Shown: one piece after another, positions 7,019 to 14,627 of the stretch | How the letters are laid out: each line of letters starts with the position of its first letter | Position numbering within the stretch: position 1 is the stretch's first letter | Assembly (NCBI GenBank): GCA_000648925.1 | Contig: JFHF01000052.1 | Span: forward strand, 1-50,250 | Reading direction: 5' to 3' | Source of the DNA: Caballeronia jiangsuensis | GTDB taxonomy: Bacteria > Pseudomonadota > Gammaproteobacteria > Burkholderiales > Burkholderiaceae | Length of the DNA: 50,250 nucleotides | The notes under the pieces: generated by a model | Seen by the model: the letters and a program-made list of their open reading frames with translations, nothing else | Databases searched by the model: none | What the model was told of the DNA's origin: nothing | Translations under genes and position numbers: made by a program

Positions 7019-9812
7019 AATCGCCGTTCCTCACAAGGACGTTCGGGAGAACATGTTCCAGCAGTCCGAATTCGCGGCGGACCTGTCGCGTGTTCACGAC
7101 GGCACAGCCACGGCCGAATATCAGAGCCCCACGCTCTTCTTCGAGCGCACCTTCATCACCGAAGGCATGCGCCTCCTGCTCGAATCCGTCGTCAAGCGGC
7201 TGAGCGGCAAAGGCGGCGATCCCGTCATCCAGTTGCAGACCGCGTTCGGCGGCGGCAAGACGCACACCATGCTCGCGGTCTATCACCTCGCAAAAGGCGA
7301 GGCGTCGCCGCGCGACATGCCCGGCATCGGATCGATCCTCGACGCGGCCGGCATCACCGAACTCCCGCGCGCACGAATCGCCGTGCTGGATGGCATCAAG
7401 TCATCGCCGAATCAGCCGGTGATTCGCGACGGTCAGGCGATCAACACGCTATGGGGCGACCTCGCGTGGCAACTCGGCAAGGCCGAAGGCTACGCGATCG
7501 TCGCCGCCGCCGACGCATCCGGCACATCGCCGGGCAAAGCGGTGCTCGAAACGCTGCTGTCTCGCTACGCGCCCTGCGTGATTCTCATCGACGAACTCGT
7601 CGCCTATGTGCGTCAATTCGAGGACGGCAAGACGCTGACGGGCGGCAGTTTCGATTCGAACCTCACCTTCGTGCAGGCGTTGACCGAAGCGCTGAAGGCG
7701 GTGCCGACCGGCATGCTGCTGGCATCGTTGCCGGAATCGAAGCGTGAAGCCGGCAGCGATCACGGCGCCAAGGCACTCGACTCGCTCGAACGTTATTTCG
7801 GCCGTGTCCAGGCGCTTTGGAAACCCGTCGGCACGGAGGAAGCGTTCGAGATCGTTCGCCGGCGGCTATTCGAAACGCCCGCCGATCCGCTCGCCGCCGA
7901 AACCGTCTGCCGGGCCTTCGCCGATTATTATCTCGATCATGCCAATGACTTCCCGCGCGAGACACAGGAGAGCCGCTATTTCGAACGCCTGATGCGCGCG
8001 TATCCCATTCATCCGGAGGTCTTCGATCGCCTGTATGAAGACTGGTCGTCGCTCGACAACTTCCAGCGCACACGCGGCGTGCTGAAACTGATGGCGAAGG
8101 TGATCCATTGTTTGTGGAAGGAGAACGACAAGGACTTGCTCATCATGCCCGGCAGCTTTCCATTGAAGGACAGCGCAACCCGCAACGAGTTGCTGTATCA
8201 CCTGGCGCCGGGCTGGGATCCGGTGATCACACGCAACGTCGACGGCGACGAGGCTGAAACCACCGAGATCGAAAACGTCAATACGCTGCTCGGGAGCGTG
8301 CAGGCCTGCCGGCGATCGGCGCGCGCAATCTTTCTCGGCAGCGCGCCGAGCACGTCGAATCAGATGGTGCGCGGAATCGAACTTGAGCGAATCATGCTGG
8401 GCGTTGTGCAGCCGGGGCAGCAGGTCGTCAAATTCAAGGATGGACTGAGTAGCATGGGTGATCGCCTGCACTATCTCAACAGCGCCAACAACCGTTTCTG
8501 GTTCGATACGCGGCCGAATCTGCGGCGCGAAATGGAAGATCGAAAAAGACGCTTCAACGACAATATCGACGTATTCAAGGCTATCGAAGATGGCATGAGA
8601 AGCGTTGCGCGTGCGGGTGGCGTGTTTGGCCGCGTGCATGTGTTCACCAGAAGCAGCGACGTTCCCGACGACTTCGTTCTGAAGCTCATTGTCCTGCCGC
8701 CGGACGCTTCGTATAGCCGAAGCGCGACTCATCGGCAAGCATTCGAGCGCGCTCAGACGATTCTGGAGAATCGCGGCGATCTACCTCGTCACAAGCAAAA
8801 CCGCCTGATCTTTCTTGCACCCGACTATGACAGCGTGAGCCGTCTCAGGGATCAGACGCGCTCGGTTCTGGCGTGGCAATCGATCGTCAGCGACATTGAG
8901 AATACCAAGCTGATCCTCGATCAGATTCAGGCGAAGCATGCGAGCAAGAGCCTCAGCGCCGCCAAGGATGCGTTGAGCCGAATGCTGCGCGAAACGTACA
9001 AGTGGGTGCTTGCGCCATTGCAGGGGGTTAGCGGCGGACGCGTAAAGCCGGACATCGAATGGGACGTGTGCGAGATCAACCCGGGCGCGCCGAATCTTGC
9101 GCAGGACATCGAACGCGTGCTGAAGGATACAGAGGCGCTCATCACCCAATGGTCGCCCATTCACCTTTATGCAGAGTTGGCCCGCTGGTTCTGGAAGGAG
9201 GATGCGCCAGACGCAAAAGCGCTGACTGTATGGCAGCAGAGTTGTCAGTATCTCTATCTGCCGCGGCTGGCAGATGACGGCGTCTTTCAGCGCGCGATCG
9301 CTATGGGCACCGATAACCAGGATTTCTTCGGGCTGGCGCAAGGCAGGGAAGAGAATCGCTATCTAGGCTTCACGTTCGGCACACGAACGGCGCCTATTCT
9401 CGATGAAGCGTTGTTGCTCATCGAGCCCAAGGCGGCGGCGGCATTTCTAGAGTCAACCAGGGTCGTAGAACCCGACCCTGACCTTGGCCCTCGCACTAAG
9501 CCTGAGCTTCACCCAGCGCTGAATCCGAGTGCGAATTCCAAGCCGGGTCCGAAACCCGAGCCATCACCAAGGCCCATCACACGCTTCTTCGGCTCGGTTG
9601 ATCTAAATCCGTACACGATCACGAAGCATATCGGCGATGTTTCCGACGAGGTGCTTCAGTTGCTGACGAACCGATCAGGCGTGGACGTGACCGTCACAAT
9701 CGAGATTCAAGCGAAGTCGCCCTCGGGCTTCGATGGAGAGTTCCAGCGCACGCTGCGTGAAAACTGCAATACCCTCAAATTCAGGCAATCTCAGTTCGAG
9801 TCAGACGCGTAG
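6996..9812 (+). CDS. DUF499 (COG1483) AAA+-like ATPase
   Basis: A 938-residue protein overlapping the methylase by 23 bp, with AGGA upstream of ATG 6996, so translation is probably coupled. Walker A is GGGKT with Lys88, and the Walker B-like segment CVILIDEL has Asp199-Glu200. Residues about 820-870 form a proline- and charge-rich linker (repeated P-x-P and K/E-P pairs), followed by a compact C-terminal domain. DUF499 proteins are large P-loop ATPases that, as I recall from comparative genomics, recur beside DUF1156 methylases and helicases in defence islands. Their biochemical role is poorly known. By analogy with other large ATPases in multi-gene defence systems it may sense or relay infection, but that is inference. 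Confidence 0.85.
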   Translation: MNLKPWREIAVPHKDVRENMFQQSEFAADLSRVHDGTATAEYQSPTLFFERTFITEGMRLLLESVVKRLSGKGGDPVIQLQTAFGGGKTHTMLAVYHLAKGEASPRDMPGIGSILDAAGITELPRARIAVLDGIKSSPNQPVIRDGQAINTLWGDLAWQLGKAEGYAIVAAADASGTSPGKAVLETLLSRYAPCVILIDELVAYVRQFEDGKTLTGGSFDSNLTFVQALTEALKAVPTGMLLASLPESKREAGSDHGAKALDSLERYFGRVQALWKPVGTEEAFEIVRRRLFETPADPLAAETVCRAFADYYLDHANDFPRETQESRYFERLMRAYPIHPEVFDRLYEDWSSLDNFQRTRGVLKLMAKVIHCLWKENDKDLLIMPGSFPLKDSATRNELLYHLAPGWDPVITRNVDGDEAETTEIENVNTLLGSVQACRRSARAIFLGSAPSTSNQMVRGIELERIMLGVVQPGQQVVKFKDGLSSMGDRLHYLNSANNRFWFDTRPNLRREMEDRKRRFNDNIDVFKAIEDGMRSVARAGGVFGRVHVFTRSSDVPDDFVLKLIVLPPDASYSRSATHRQAFERAQTILENRGDLPRHKQNRLIFLAPDYDSVSRLRDQTRSVLAWQSIVSDIENTKLILDQIQAKHASKSLSAAKDALSRMLRETYKWVLAPLQGVSGGRVKPDIEWDVCEINPGAPNLAQDIERVLKDTEALITQWSPIHLYAELARWFWKEDAPDAKALTVWQQSCQYLYLPRLADDGVFQRAIAMGTDNQDFFGLAQGREENRYLGFTFGTRTAPILDEALLLIEPKAAAAFLESTRVVEPDPDLGPRTKPELHPALNPSANSKPGPKPEPSPRPITRFFGSVDLNPYTITKHIGDVSDEVLQLLTNRSGVDVTVTIEIQAKSPSGFDGEFQRTLRENCNTLKFRQSQFESDA

Positions 9813-9870
9813 CGCTTGCGCCGAACGAGAGCCGCGCGGAACTGGCGATCCGTGCATGCACACTGAAACG

Positions 9871-9914
9871 CACCCCGGAAGTTGACCTTCAGTCCAAACT
9901 CCGGGGTGTTTTTC
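9871..9914 (+). terminator. Terminator of the defence operon
   Basis: CACCCCGGA (9871-9879) pairs with TCCGGGGTG (9900-9908), with an extra AGTT/AACT extension, and a T-run follows. It lies about 60 bp after the DUF499 stop and shows that the operon is limited to three genes. Confidence 0.8.
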
Positions 9915-9961
9915 TTTGAGTGCCCGACCTGTATCTATGTCGATAAGCGATGGCGAAAAAC

Positions 9962-10348
9962 CTAAACCACATCCGCCCCACGCGCCGCCAGCAACTCGCG
10001 CAACACCGAGCGATGACATCTCGCCTCATCCTCGCAATAACACCCCATCGACATATTCGTCCGATGCGATAACGCCGCGAGCAGATCGAGCGTCTTGCTT
10101 GCATCCGGCTCGGCCATCTGCGCCTTGAACTTCTTCACGAACGCGCGCCATGCCTTGTCGTCTTCAGCGTGCAGCGCTTCCGTCACCAGGTCCTGCGTCG
10201 GCGAAAGCACCGGATACCACACGTCGTAAAAATCGCGCTTCGCGAATTCAGCCTTCGGCACCCCGCGCGGCGGCCGGCGCACCGTGCCGATGCGCAACCC
10301 TTCATCTTCGGCGCGCGGCGTCCCCAATCTGACGATTCGAATGCTCAT
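9962..10348 (-). CDS. DUF488 family protein
   Basis: A 128-residue protein starting MSIRIVRLGTPR, preceded on its strand by AAGGAG. It carries the DUF488 features RIGTVRRPPRGV near the N-terminus and a Cys pair in MGCYCEDEARCHRS near residue 105. This is a small conserved family often found as a stand-alone gene, with no firm function. It is divergent from the MFS gene, with about 145 bp between them, so it is a core gene unrelated to the defence operon. Confidence 0.8.
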   Translation of the reverse strand: MSIRIVRLGTPRAEDEGLRIGTVRRPPRGVPKAEFAKRDFYDVWYPVLSPTQDLVTEALHAEDDKAWRAFVKKFKAQMAEPDASKTLDLLAALSHRTNMSMGCYCEDEARCHRSVLRELLAARGADVV

Positions 10349-10492
10349 TCCCCGCTCTCCTTCGATACTCGTCCGCCAAGCATAACCGCTGATATCGCTT
10401 TGAAAGCTCCCGGGCATCCGCAAAGCAAAACCCGCCATCTTCCCGTATCGTTTCGGATTATTCTCCGTTCGCTTACATCCGGAATTCCCGCC

Positions 10493-11917
10493 GTGCCCAC
10501 CGAAGAACGCCTCGAAAATCTCCCGCACGATCCCGACGCCCCGATGACCCCGCTCGAGCGCCGTGGCATGGCCGCGATCCTGCTCTCGGTGGCGCTCGCG
10601 ACGCTCGACACCGCGATCGCCAATACCGCATTGCCCGCCATTGCCGCCGATCTGCATACGACGCCCGCCGCGTCGGTCTGGATCATCAACGCCTATCAGC
10701 TCGCGATGGTCGCGACGCTGCTGCCCTTCGCGGCGCTCGGCGGCATTCTCGGGCATCGGCGCGTGTATCTCGGCGGGCTCGTCGTGTTTCTCGTCGCGTC
10801 GGCGGTGTGCGCCTTCGCGTGGTCGCTGCCGACGCTCGTCGCCGCGCGCTTGCTGCAAGGCCTCGGCGCGAGCGCGATCATGAGCGTGAACGCGGCGCTC
10901 ATCAGCGCGATCTTCCCACCGCATCGGCTGGGGCGCGGCGTCGGGCTGAATGCGCTCGTCGTCGGCATCGCGTTCGCAGTCGGACCGACGGTCGCGTCGA
11001 TCGTGCTCTCGCTCGGCACCTGGCCGTGGCTCTTCGCGGTCAACCTGCCCGTCGGCGTGTTCGCGCTGATGATCGCGTGGCCGTCGCTGCCGCAGACCAA
11101 ACGCGCCGAGCATGGCTTCGATCGCATCGCGGCCCTGCTCAACGTCGTCACGTTCGCGTCGCTGATTTTCGCGCTCGGTGAAGCGGCCCAGCGCGCTCCG
11201 GCTCATACCGTGCTGACGGCATTCGGCGTCGCGCTCGTCGCCGGCGTTCTTCTGCTGCGACGCGAACGCGGCCATCCCGCGCCGATGCTGCCCGTCGATC
11301 TCTTTCGCCGCCCGATGTTCGCGCTCTCGACGATGACCGCCATCTGCTCGTTCGCCGCGCAAGGGCTCGCGTTCGTGTCGCTGCCGTTTTTCTTCGAAAG
11401 CGTGCTGGGCCGCAGCCAGGTCGAGACGGGATTTCTGATGACACCGTGGTCCGCACTCGTCGCATTGATGGCGCCGATCGCGGGACGTCTCTCCGATCGC
11501 CACGCGCCCGGCTTGCTGGGCGGCGTCGGGCTGGCCATTCTATGCGTCGGGATGGTGTCGCTCGCGATGCTGCCGGCGCAGCCGCACGCGCTGGAAATCT
11601 GCATCCGCATGGCGATCTGCGGCGCGGGCTTCGGGTTCTTTCAGTCGCCGAATCTGAAGGCGTTCATGTCGAGCGCGCCGCGCGAACGCAGCGGCGGCGC
11701 AAGTGGCACGATCGCGACATCGCGGCTGATCGGGCAGGCGACGGGCGCGGCGCTCGTCGCGCTGTGCTTCAGCATCGCCGGGAAGCATGGCCCGGCGCTC
11801 GCGCTGTCTCTGGGTGCGGCGTTCGCGGGCGCGGGCAGTGTCGCGAGCGGTTTGCGCCTCGTGACGCGCGGTCCGTCGTCGGAACGAATCGTCGGCGGGC
11901 CGTCGCGCGAGACCTGA
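10493..11917 (+). CDS. MFS drug exporter, DHA2 (EmrB/QacA-like) family
   Basis: About 474 residues from GTG 10493. The open frame extends far upstream, but that part is arginine-rich shadow sequence from the DUF488 gene opposite. ATG 10544 is a reasonable alternative start. The first membrane segment carries LDTAIANTALPAIAADL, the DHA2 signature, and GGILGHRRVYLGG is the MFS loop 2-3 motif. Twelve to fourteen hydrophobic segments follow, which places it in the inner membrane as a proton-driven exporter of unknown substrate. It converges on dbpA with 6 bp between stop codons. Confidence 0.85.
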   Translation: MPTEERLENLPHDPDAPMTPLERRGMAAILLSVALATLDTAIANTALPAIAADLHTTPAASVWIINAYQLAMVATLLPFAALGGILGHRRVYLGGLVVFLVASAVCAFAWSLPTLVAARLLQGLGASAIMSVNAALISAIFPPHRLGRGVGLNALVVGIAFAVGPTVASIVLSLGTWPWLFAVNLPVGVFALMIAWPSLPQTKRAEHGFDRIAALLNVVTFASLIFALGEAAQRAPAHTVLTAFGVALVAGVLLLRRERGHPAPMLPVDLFRRPMFALSTMTAICSFAAQGLAFVSLPFFFESVLGRSQVETGFLMTPWSALVALMAPIAGRLSDRHAPGLLGGVGLAILCVGMVSLAMLPAQPHALEICIRMAICGAGFGFFQSPNLKAFMSSAPRERSGGASGTIATSRLIGQATGAALVALCFSIAGKHGPALALSLGAAFAGAGSVASGLRLVTRGPSSERIVGGPSRET

Positions 11918-11923
11918 GCGCGC

Positions 11924-13306
11924 TCACATCCGCCGCACTTTCACCTTGCGGCCCTTGAGCTTTCCCGCGCCCAGCTTGCGCACCGCGTCGTCCGCGACCT
12001 TTCGCTCGACGGCCACGTAGGTGACCATGTCCATCACGTTGATCTTGCCGATCTGCTTGCCGTCGAAACCTGCTTCGCCGGTGAGCGCGCCGAGCACGTC
12101 ACCCGGACGGATCTTGTCCTTGCGGCCGCCGAGGATTTGCAGCGTCGCCATCGGCGGCTTCAGATGACCCGGTTCCGCCGATGTCAGTTCGTCGAGCGGA
12201 TGCCATTCCACTTCCGCGCGCTGCGCCTGTTCGATCGAGCCGACCCGGCCCATCTCGTCCATGCTCGCGAGCGACAGCGCCCAGCCTTCCTCCTCCCCGC
12301 GTCCCGTGCGACCGATGCGATGCACGTGCACTTCAGGATCGGGCGTCACGTCGACGTTGATCACCGCTTCCAGTTGCGCGATGTCGAGGCCGCGCGCGGC
12401 GACATCGGTCGCGACGAGCACCGAGCAACTGCGATTCGCGAACTGCACGAGCACCTGATCGCGCTCGCGTTGCTCCAGTTCGCCGTGCAGCGTCAGCGCT
12501 TCGAAGCCTTGCGCGACCAATACGTCGAGCAGATCGCGGCATTGCTGCTTCGTGTTGCAGAACGCGAGCGTGCTCACCGGGCGATAGTGATCGAGCAGCA
12601 GACCAACCGCATGCAGCCGCTCGTGATCCTCGACCTGATAGAAGCGCTGCTTGATTTTTGCGTTGCTGTGCTGCTCAGTGAGCTTGATCTCGCGCGGATT
12701 GCGCAGGAATTGCTGGCTCAGTTTCGCGATGCCTTCGGGATACGTCGCCGAGAACAGCAAGGTCTGCCGATCCTTCGGACACTTGCGCGCGACTGACGCG
12801 ATATCGTCGAAGAAGCCCATGTCGAGCATCCGATCGGCTTCGTCGAGGACGAGCGTGCGCACGGCGTCGAGCGTGAGCGTCGCGCGGTCGAGATGATCCA
12901 TGATGCGGCCCGGCGTACCCACGACGATATGCGCGCCGTGTTCCAGGCTCGCGATCTGCGGGCGCATCGGCGTGCCGCCGCACAGCGTCAGCACTTTCAC
13001 GTTCTCTTCCGCGCGCGCGAGGCGGCGGATTTCCTGCGTGACCTGATCGGCGAGTTCGCGCGTCGGGCAGAGCACGAGCGCTTGCACATCGAACTGGCTC
13101 GCGTCGAGCTTGGAAAGCAGCGGCAGCGTAAAGGCCGCCGTCTTGCCGCTGCCCGTTTTCGCCTGCGCGATGAGATCGTGGCCCGCGAGCGCCGGCGGCA
13201 GGCTCGCGGCCTGGATCGGCGTCATCGACAGATAGCCGAGTTGCTGCAGGTTCGACTGCATCGCCGGCGAGAGCGGCAAACTGCTGAAGGAAGTTTCGGT
13301 CGTCAT
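11924..13306 (-). CDS. dbpA: ATP-dependent RNA helicase DbpA
   Basis: A 460-residue DEAD-box protein: Q motif region YLSMTPIQAASLPPAL, Walker A AKTGSGKT, DEAD box in VLDEADRMLDMGF, SAT, and HRIGRTGR. The C-terminal 75 residues (PPMATLQILGGRKDKIRPGDVLGALTG in pieces) form the DbpA RNA-binding domain, which in Escherichia coli targets 23S rRNA hairpin 92 during 50S assembly. The upstream zinc-ribbon gene ends 4 bp before its start, so the two are probably co-transcribed. Length and domain order are normal. Confidence 0.93.
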   Translation of the reverse strand: MTTETSFSSLPLSPAMQSNLQQLGYLSMTPIQAASLPPALAGHDLIAQAKTGSGKTAAFTLPLLSKLDASQFDVQALVLCPTRELADQVTQEIRRLARAEENVKVLTLCGGTPMRPQIASLEHGAHIVVGTPGRIMDHLDRATLTLDAVRTLVLDEADRMLDMGFFDDIASVARKCPKDRQTLLFSATYPEGIAKLSQQFLRNPREIKLTEQHSNAKIKQRFYQVEDHERLHAVGLLLDHYRPVSTLAFCNTKQQCRDLLDVLVAQGFEALTLHGELEQRERDQVLVQFANRSCSVLVATDVAARGLDIAQLEAVINVDVTPDPEVHVHRIGRTGRGEEEGWALSLASMDEMGRVGSIEQAQRAEVEWHPLDELTSAEPGHLKPPMATLQILGGRKDKIRPGDVLGALTGEAGFDGKQIGKINVMDMVTYVAVERKVADDAVRKLGAGKLKGRKVKVRRM

Positions 13307-13310
13307 GATT

Positions 13311-13505
13311 TCAGCGTGTTCCGCGCGGCGGGATGTCGGAGATCTGCTCGTACGTGGCGGTGCCGTCGTCGGCGTCGGTGCGCGAGACGTAGTTGCGCGC
13401 GCCGCACATCGGGCAGCGGAACAGCAGGCCCTGGCCTTCGTTCTTGATCACGACGTCCGATAGCGCCCACTCTGCGCCGCAGGACTGGTTTCGACAGGTA
13501 AACAT
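13311..13505 (-). CDS. Small zinc-ribbon protein
   Basis: A 64-residue protein with four cysteines placed as a zinc ribbon: Cys4 and Cys9 (CRNQSC), then Cys31 and Cys34 (CPMC). It lies 4 bp upstream of dbpA on the same strand, so it is likely the first gene of that operon. No function is recognised. An RNA or ribosome link is only suggested by the neighbour. Confidence 0.65.
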   Translation of the reverse strand: MFTCRNQSCGAEWALSDVVIKNEGQGLLFRCPMCGARNYVSRTDADDGTATYEQISDIPPRGTR

Positions 13506-13657
13506 GTTCGTAATTCTCTGGTTCGTGGCGCGATCGTGCGCTCAAAGGCGAAAGTGTACGCGTGTCTCGTGCCGACGCGGTCCGCACAAGTCCGCAAGAA
13601 ATGCTAAAGCGGGTCGTGCTACTTTTCTTTCATCGAGTTTTCTTTCCGGAGCGAACG

Positions 13658-14518
13658 ATGAGCAGCAGGCTCTACGAGGCGCGGCTCGCGCGCGTGGTCG
13701 CGCATATTCACGATCATCTCGATGATGAACTGGACCTCAATCGGCTCGCGGAGGTCGCCTGTTTGTCGCCTTATCACTGGCATCGGATCTATCACGCGTT
13801 TTATGGAGAGACGGCGGCTGCGACCGTGCGGCGGTTGCGGTTGCATCGTGCGGCCAATGAGCTCGTGCATGGCGCCGTGCCCATCGACTCTATTGCCGAG
13901 CGCGCCGGATACAGCAGCGTGCAGGCGTTTTCGCGGGCGTTTCAGGCGAGTTACCGGATGGCGCCGGGGCAGTTTCGCAACGAAGGCGGCGCTTCCATGT
14001 TTGTCCCTTTCGATGAACTTCGATCAGGAGATACGGCGATGCATCAAGTCGATATTCGTACCCAGAATGGTTTTACCGTCGCCGCGATGGAGCATCGCGG
14101 ATCGTATATGAACATCGGGCGGGCGTTCGAGATGCTGTTTCATTGGCTCGCGACGCGCGAGTTGATCGATCCTCGCGCCCGTTCGCTCGGCATTTATTTC
14201 GATGACCCTTCCGCCGTCGCCGAAGACGATTTGCGTTCGATGGCCTGTTGCGAGTTGTTCGATGCGGATGCTGTGAAGTTCGAAGCGCCGGTGTCGCGCG
14301 TCGAGGTCGCGGGTGGGGAGTTCGCGGTGCTGACGCATGTCGGGCCGTATGCGCAGCTTTGCTTCGCGTATCAGTGGCTTTATGGGGAATGGTTACCGAA
14401 GTCGGGGCGGGAAACGGGCGAGGCGCCCGTGTTCGAGATTTATGTGAATGATCCGCGGGAGACGGTGGCAAGTGAGTTGGTGACGGAGATTTGGATGCCG
14501 TTGAAAGCGGCGGCGTGA
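13658..14518 (+). CDS. AraC-family regulator with GyrI-like ligand domain
   Basis: 286 residues from ATG 13658, chosen because CCGGAGCG lies about 6 bp upstream; the frame is open further back to 13562. The first ~105 residues hold two helix-turn-helix motifs of the AraC type (LNRLAEVACLSPYHWHRIYH and the second ending YRMAPGQFR). The remainder, from about residue 128, is a GyrI-like (AraC-E-bind/SbmC) small-molecule-binding domain. Family members respond to drugs or other hydrophobic ligands. Its 3' end faces gyrB across a shared terminator. Confidence 0.87.
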   Translation: MSSRLYEARLARVVAHIHDHLDDELDLNRLAEVACLSPYHWHRIYHAFYGETAAATVRRLRLHRAANELVHGAVPIDSIAERAGYSSVQAFSRAFQASYRMAPGQFRNEGGASMFVPFDELRSGDTAMHQVDIRTQNGFTVAAMEHRGSYMNIGRAFEMLFHWLATRELIDPRARSLGIYFDDPSAVAEDDLRSMACCELFDADAVKFEAPVSRVEVAGGEFAVLTHVGPYAQLCFAYQWLYGEWLPKSGRETGEAPVFEIYVNDPRETVASELVTEIWMPLKAAA

Positions 14519-14565
14519 CGAGGAGCTTCGCCAGGCGATCTTTCTTTCTGATCGGCGACGAAGAA

Positions 14566-14597
14566 AAACCCGTGTGGCTCTGCGCGCACACGGGTTT
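14566..14597. terminator. Bidirectional terminator between the AraC/GyrI gene and gyrB
   Basis: AAACCCGTGTG (14566-14576) pairs perfectly with CACACGGGTTT (14587-14597) around a 10-base loop, with A/T runs on both sides. It can serve the convergent genes on either strand. Confidence 0.8.
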
Positions 14598-14627
14598 GAA
14601 TGAAGCGGGAGTGGGTCAAGCAGACAC

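Noticed and set aside
729..9812. Operon considered as DISARM, BREX or a type I restriction system
   Set aside because: No DrmA/DrmB (DUF1998) pair, no PglX/PglZ, and no HsdR/HsdS-type genes are seen; only the helicase class is shared with DISARM.
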